NCBI GenBank assembly: GCA_023375785.1
Contig: SZWC01004940.1
Span: 547 to 64,546, forward strand
Length of the DNA: 64,000 bases
Source: Penium margaritaceum
Taxonomy: Eukaryota > Streptophyta > Zygnematophyceae > Desmidiales > Peniaceae
Reading direction: 5' to 3'
The notes beneath the pieces are model-generated. The model was not told the origin of the DNA. It saw only the letters and a list, made by a program, of their open reading frames with translations, and made no database searches. Numbering within the stretch: the stretch's first letter is position 1; the number at the start of each line of letters is the position of its first letter. Position numbers and translations under genes: made by a program. This document shows, in pieces, positions 58,400 to 64,000 of this stretch.

Positions 58400-61300
58400 T
58401 GCTACATACCGAATGTACACAAGTCCCTAATCGTTTCAAGTGGGCATTTTTGTGATTACACAAATAGCCCACTGCACAGCAATACCTCGATTTTCACTCT
58501 GACGGTCAAAGGCAATTTGGCTAAGTTCCATCACCCCCCCCGACAGCCATTCTCTCACTTTCAAACAACTTTGACCAGATTCAAGAAGCGGCGATTGAAC
58601 TGACACCAACTTTTGGTCAACTTCTCGACGCATCAAGAAATATCAAGATTTATAAAGAAGCATCTCACATATTCGCTGTCAATATTTGAAGCCCCCCGAC
58701 TCCTTGGCAAAGTTTCCTGATCCAACTACTCACGACGCGACTCCACACATATCACTTGACAATCGAACTGACGACCCCGAATAGATTTCATTTGTAACTC
58801 GACACTTTGATCATTTCTTCACTTGTCATCAAAGTACACTTACCGCTGTTTATGAATTGCTCAAGTGTCCCAAATTCTCAACCGTGTTCTGCATTGCAGC
58901 TTCAACCAGTTCACCATCTACATTTTGTTTGGCATAAAGCTTAGTAGAAGAGCGTAAAGGTGCTGGAGAGGCATCTGAAGACTTAACCCATCCGGAGGAC
59001 TACCTCGCACAAGCTGTTAGCGCATATTGCACGTCGAATTTGCAGACTTTGCGACCACGATGTGAAGTAAGCAACCACATCCGACGACCAGCAGCGGATC
59101 TTTGGCGATGAATTTGACAATGGAGGAGCAGAACGTGCATATGCATGCAAACCCTGAAGCTGTAGCAAACACTGGCATGGCAACCACAACCACTCCAACG
59201 ACCAGTCTGGTCACGGATCAGGTGGCAGTAAACCAGCCACCTCTATCGACAGCCTCAACATCTGCATCGGAAATGACAGGTGACACTGGCTGAAAGGCGC
59301 GGATCAACAAGGAACTAGTAAACCGTATCTCCACGCTCAAGGGGATCAATGGCCATATGCTCCAAGAACACAACTTCGCGATGGACAATCTTTGAAAGGA
59401 AAGTGCGCGGGAGGTGGTGCTCACCAAGAGAAATACCCAACTCTCGAATAAAGCTAAGATTCGTCCGGCCCCACCCGAACAGATCGATATTGCAAACAAC
59501 AAGGGACCAACAGTTCAGATGTAGCTGACGAGCTTAGAGATTTACTTTACCACTACTTGGGTCAACAATGATCCAAAGATGATTGACCTTGTGGCCGCGC
59601 TTTTGTGTGGCACGGCATTGAGTTGGTGGTCTGACCTAAAGGCCATCCAACGATTGTAGGAGACTGGCAAGGTCTCATCGTCGGCCAACAGTGCCCATCC
59701 CATGTCATCGACCGCGGGCGTTCCACCGTTAAAGAAGATAAACCCGCAATGGCAAGACGTGCTGATGTCATCAACCGACTGGAGCGAGTTCTCATGTGTA
59801 ATGCTCACATGTTTGGGACGGCTAAACTAGAAGTCAGACACTCAATACAAGCTCCTGCGTCTCCATTACCGATACAGCGTGGCAGATTTCCGCGAGATGA
59901 TCACTGGTGCAAACATCATCCGCGACGAGCTCTGTGTTCGCTGCAACAACTGCCTCAAATGGGACATCCGGCGGGTGATCGCCATCTTCAAGACATCCTA
60001 AATGAATTACCATGGATGATTGCAGTAGAAGGAAGGATCCACAACGCTGACTACGACGCTCAGATCCAGGAGTCCTACAGCTAGCGGCCTCCCAACCACA
60101 ATCATCGTGGGAATGGAAAAAATCAGTTGGGGGACTACTCAAATCTGATGGAAGTAGCACCGTTGAGCAGAGATATACGCACCTGCTACAACTACGAAAA
60201 AGACGGGCATATGACCAGCAAGCCAAAAAGGACGGAGAGTAGTAGAAACGTGAGTTGGGAAACGGCAAAGGCCAGGAGTGAAAGGCACAAAACTTCTCCG
60301 AGAGGAGCGGTCTGCACCAAACGATCATCCATTTGAATGGTTTACAACGTCGCAAAGGGTTTTTGAGATCACAAAGTTTGTGAGGGGGTATGAGGACGAC
60401 CAACCAGTGATACTGCTAAAGATGCATCCCCGAGGTTGTAAAAGTTGCAAAACGGTATCAACACTATTGGATGGAAGAGCCTTTCAGATTTTTGTAAGCA
60501 GCGACATGATTCAAAAGCTGGGTTTTTAGAACGAACCAGGGGTATTCACAGGAAAAACCGTCCACGGGAGATTACAAGTATGGAGACTCCGAGAACCACT
60601 ACAAGTACATGTCAGAGATTCAAGGGATATAACGGTCTTGAGGTCATGTCCCATGAGTGTCCGACATCCCTCCATGGTCTGGAGGGATGTCGGACAAGAT
60701 TTCATGTACCAGTACAATCCGCAAATCGACTAGGACAATGGCAGCGTCTACGTTGAAATCAACGATGAAAAGCAACAACTTCCATGCGTAGGACGGAAGA
60801 CAATAGCAAGAGCAGCAGAGGTGGAAGCAGCGAAGGAAGCTGCAGTGATCAAGAAGCGACAACGTGTGTATCCGATACCGCTCAATATGACCAAGTACTG
60901 TATGCAACAAGGGGCTCGTGCGTGGCTTGTACAGCTCAAGCCAATGGAGGAAGCAAAAGTAGCATCCGTTATCTCAACAACCTCATCAACCTCATCGGCC
61001 TCATCGACATCGACAAAGTTTGTGATGGTTCCTGAAGAGTTCGCACCTCTCATCCAACAGTTTTTGGACGTCTTTCCTGAAAAACTCTTGAAAACCTTAC
61101 CACCTCAACGCGACATCAACCATTGCATCAACCTGAAACCATGCAGCTGATCCACAGTTCGAGGGGCCTATTGAGTGATCGACCATGAGCTGACTGGGCT
61201 AGAAAAGCAACTCGACGAGATGTTTGGTCAAGGGTTCATCCGCCCATCCACACAACCGTACGCCGCACCAGTACTTCTTGTAAAAAAGAAAGCTGGAAAA

Positions 61301-62900
61301 ATGCGGATGTGTGTGGAATACCAAGAATTGAACAATGCTACTGTCAAGAACCGCTACAGTCTTCTATGTGTCAAAGAACTTTTTGACCGACTCCGAGGAG
61401 CTCAGATTTTCACCAAAATTGACCTATGCTTTAGTTATCATCAGAGCCGTATGGCAGACGCCGGCATCAAGAAGATGGCATTCTGAACACACCACAGCCA
61501 TTTTGATTTCACGGTCATGCCATTTTCACTCACAAATTCCCTGGCGACGTTCATAGCGGCAATGAACAACACTTTCCACCCGTACCTCAAAGATATTGTC
61601 ATGGTATACTTCGACAACATCCTGGTGAACAACCGCACCTAGGAGGAGCACGATGGACATCTTCAAAAAGTTATCTAAGTTTTACAAAGAGAGAACTTTT
61701 CCACAACTCTCGAAGTGGGACTTTGGTCGCCGTTTGATCAAGTTTTTGTGTCACGTCATCAACGGCGGATGGATCACCATGGGTCTAAAAAAGGTGGAAG
61801 CAGTCGCTAATTGGCCGACACTGACCAATGTCTGAGATGTTTGAGCTTTCCCCGATTTCTATGATTGTTACTAGTGTCTCGTATGGGATTACGCCCGAGT
61901 GTCAGTTCCTCTCTCCGATCTCACTCAAAAAGAAAAGGAGTGGCGGTTGGGAAACATCGAACAAGAAGCGTTCACCGATTTGCGGTACGCTTTGACCTCG
62001 GTGCCAACCCTATGGTTAGTCGATCCAATGGTCGACTACGTCGTGGCTACAGACACCTCCGGCCGAGCCATTGGCGCGATTCTCCTACAAGATCACGGCA
62101 ATGGAGAACAATCAGTCACGTATATGTTACAAGCATTGCATGGACTATAACTCAACTTTGATGTACACAAAAAGGAGATGCTGGCGGTTGTACACACATT
62201 TAAGACATGGCAGTATTGTATTGCATGCAGTCAATGCATCGTACGCATTAACCATCATGCACTAAAATATTTGAATACGTAGCCAAACCTTTGTTGACGT
62301 CAATCCAGATGGATGGAATTCCTCTAATCCGGTTTCGACTACAATATTGAGTATTTTTCGTGCAAAACCAACCCAACAGATGGACTCAGGCATCAACTAG
62401 ACCTGTTGGCTGAGGCAGTGAAACTTAAGTTGCAATGAGATCCGTATCTTGAGAAGTTGTTCACACAAGGCTACGACCAACATGGCGGATATGACAAGGC
62501 AAAATTGTGGTAAACGACACATCCTAGTGGAGGTGACAATTCATTCACCAGGTGGTCGTTCTCCTGAACGGTGAACTACACCGCAGGCTGCTCAAAGAAT
62601 GCCACGACACCGGTCCAGTTAGACATTTTGGAGAAGACAAGACGCAATATAAGCTGGCAAAGCACTACTGCTGGGACAAGATGCAAACCTACGTGGCCAA
62701 ATTATGCAAATCATGTGACACATGTCATCAACAAAAATTCCATCACTCGCGGCAACCCGGACTTCTGCACCCACTCCCGATTCCGACACAGCTATGGACC
62801 AACATCTCCATGAACTCTATCACTGGATTACCGGTCACACCTGAGGGATATGACGCAATCCTCGTGGTTGTCGCAGGTTTTCCAGAATATCTCCCTTCAT
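58400..62900 (+). mobile_element. E4: Ty3/gypsy chromovirus-type fossil
   Basis: The 5' LTR is about 58400-58939. Parts in order: gag (about 59100-60080), zinc-knuckle remnant (about 60185-60215), protease (60350-60530), reverse transcriptase (about 60800-61700, with well-conserved PSTQPYAAPVLLVKKK and TKIDL-type motifs), RNase H (about 61880-62300) and integrase zinc-binding region and core start (about 62420-62900). No 3' LTR is present in the window. Broken, with perhaps ten breaks; the reverse transcriptase is the best preserved of the four copies. Confidence 0.8.
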
Positions 62901-63103
62901 TATAACAATGTAATGGCTGTATCTCCAGCTCCTGCACCTCTAGGTCGTTGTCGGAGTTCGCATAATGGCATCGTGAGCTCGCTCGAGGGATTTTCCCCTA
63001 TGCGTTACTCTCGGGGAAATCTTCATCAATGACCTATGCAATGATTCAATTCTCTAGAGGCCCATTTCTGTTTTTCCCTCACCCCCTAGTTCTCGGTAAA
63101 AAA
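62901..63103. other. Short unassigned stretch after E4
   Basis: About 200 bp with one inverted repeat (GAGGGATTTTCCCC facing CTCGGGGAAATC). No element could be named. Confidence 0.4.
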
Positions 63104-63608
63104 TGAGGGAGGTATTATCCCAAACTCGTGGGTTTGCACAAACTTCCGGTGTTGAAACTTGTAGTTTGTCCTAAACAAACCCGAGTATTGTTTTTGATGC
63201 GTCACAGGGAAATCGTCGGGTGCGAGGCACGATCGGCGATTTTGTCCCGACTTTTCTCGTGTGCCTCTCGCTCTCACCCTCACTCCCTTATCCATCTTCC
63301 TCGCTCGCTCGCTTCCAAGGAGGGCGAGCGAGAGGGTGAGGGCACAAGGCCACAAGGCCGCGTCCTCGAGGCCCTCACGGCAGCTCAACCACCGATCGGA
63401 CTGAGGCCCCGACCGGTGGCTGGCGGCTTGCCGGCTGGCGGCCGGCCGGTCACTTGGCCGGCCGGCAACTGTCCACTCGGCCGGCAGCCACGTGGCCAGT
63501 GGCCAGCGAAGTGCTGGCCAACGGCTAGCCCTCGCTAACATGAGGGGTGGTGCGCAACCACCCCTTGCTTCAACAAGGAGGGAGGACCAAACCGGCCCTC
63601 CCACTACA
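63104..63608 (-). repeat. 505-bp GC-rich hairpin-rich LTR, 3' LTR of a minus-strand element
   Basis: Same length as 45326-45830 and alignable throughout. On the minus strand it starts TGTAGTGGGAGG, right after a purine-rich GGTGGGGAAGAA (63609-63620). This places it as the 3' LTR of an element running in from the right of the window. Long minus- and plus-strand frames across it are composition artefacts. Confidence 0.72.
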
Positions 63609-64000
63609 TTCTTCCCCACCTATTGTTAACCGTCTCGGTTCATGAACAGCAATCAGGATTGTCTGATAGTGAGTCATCGACATTATGAAAGAAAATTAAT
63701 GATTTCAATCACCGACTAAACATCAACACGTGTGTGGCACTTGGACCTAAGCTTCAACTTGTCGGTTAGCACGGCTAGCGGCCTCCCCCTTTTAGGCTGG
63801 AGCGTCCGCACGACAACCATGTTGGGCGTCCCCAACCTCCTATGGTCAAAGTCCATGAATGCCACCCTGCGGTAATCTTGTTCACTTTTTTTATTTAGGT
63901 CATATCCCCTGAAATGCGTTGATTTGTGCGAGCTGCCAACTTGCTCCAATACTCGTTGACTACCCTTGTGGGCAACCAAGATTCGGGCTTCCATGAGTTA
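63609..64000 (-). mobile_element. Internal end of a minus-strand LTR element (partial, window edge)
   Basis: A minus-strand frame ends at 63716 and runs back to at least 63994. It includes a basic AT-hook-like PKRGRPLAV and RRLGTPNMVVVRT. I recognise no catalytic domain. Its position just inside the purine tract suggests the last part of a pol-type protein of this element, but an unrelated gene is possible. The element continues beyond the window. Confidence 0.4.

Overview
The window looks like repeat-dense nuclear DNA of a green-lineage eukaryote. The evidence is its set of transposons: chromodomain-bearing Ty3 elements, Ty1/copia relics, a PIF/Harbinger transposase, a Mutator-type element with long inverted ends and a 9-bp target duplication, and Tc1/mariner-pogo type transposases, one with a GT-AG intron candidate. 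A streptophyte alga of the Chara type is my best guess, but the sequence alone does not settle it. No host gene could be recognised, nor any tRNA, rRNA, CRISPR array or prokaryotic operon.

Layout. Bases 1-1250 are a hexamer microsatellite. A non-autonomous Mutator-like element sits at 2516-4428, and a dead PIF/Harbinger transposase at 5078-6238. Bases 6700-7640 are a G-rich minisatellite. Bases 7641-11540 are AT-rich with nothing identified. From 11541 to 18740 lie two related satellite families, one in direct units of about 130-145 bp and one in palindromic units of about 245 bp; the first copy (T1) of a DDE transposase family sits inside them. An LTR retrotransposon fossil without recognisable pol occupies 19018-28914 on the minus strand (5-bp target duplication AATGG) and holds copy T2 (21794-24606). 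Copy T3 follows at 29624-32421, beside a minus-strand fragment of the same family. An old Ty1/copia fossil lies at about 34190-41910 (minus).

From 42370 to 62900 runs a train of four Ty3/gypsy chromovirus fossils (E1-E4), all on the plus strand. Newcomers have landed in the last bases of older LTRs. They carry nested insertions: a 926-bp solo LTR, a 505-bp solo LTR and a 490-bp MITE. The right edge holds the end of a further minus-strand LTR element.

Points most worth pursuing: (1) T1-T3 share an invariant 38-residue gap between the second and third catalytic positions, TA target duplications and related inverted ends, and a MITE 18 kb away has similar ends; (2) two unrelated LTR families are built almost wholly of back-to-back hairpins, one with an apparent compensating base-pair change; (3) a satellite whose repeat unit is itself a large palindrome; (4) a Ty3 train in which elements repeatedly target the tails of their relatives' LTRs. 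These readings come from inspection by eye; no searches or folding calculations were run.
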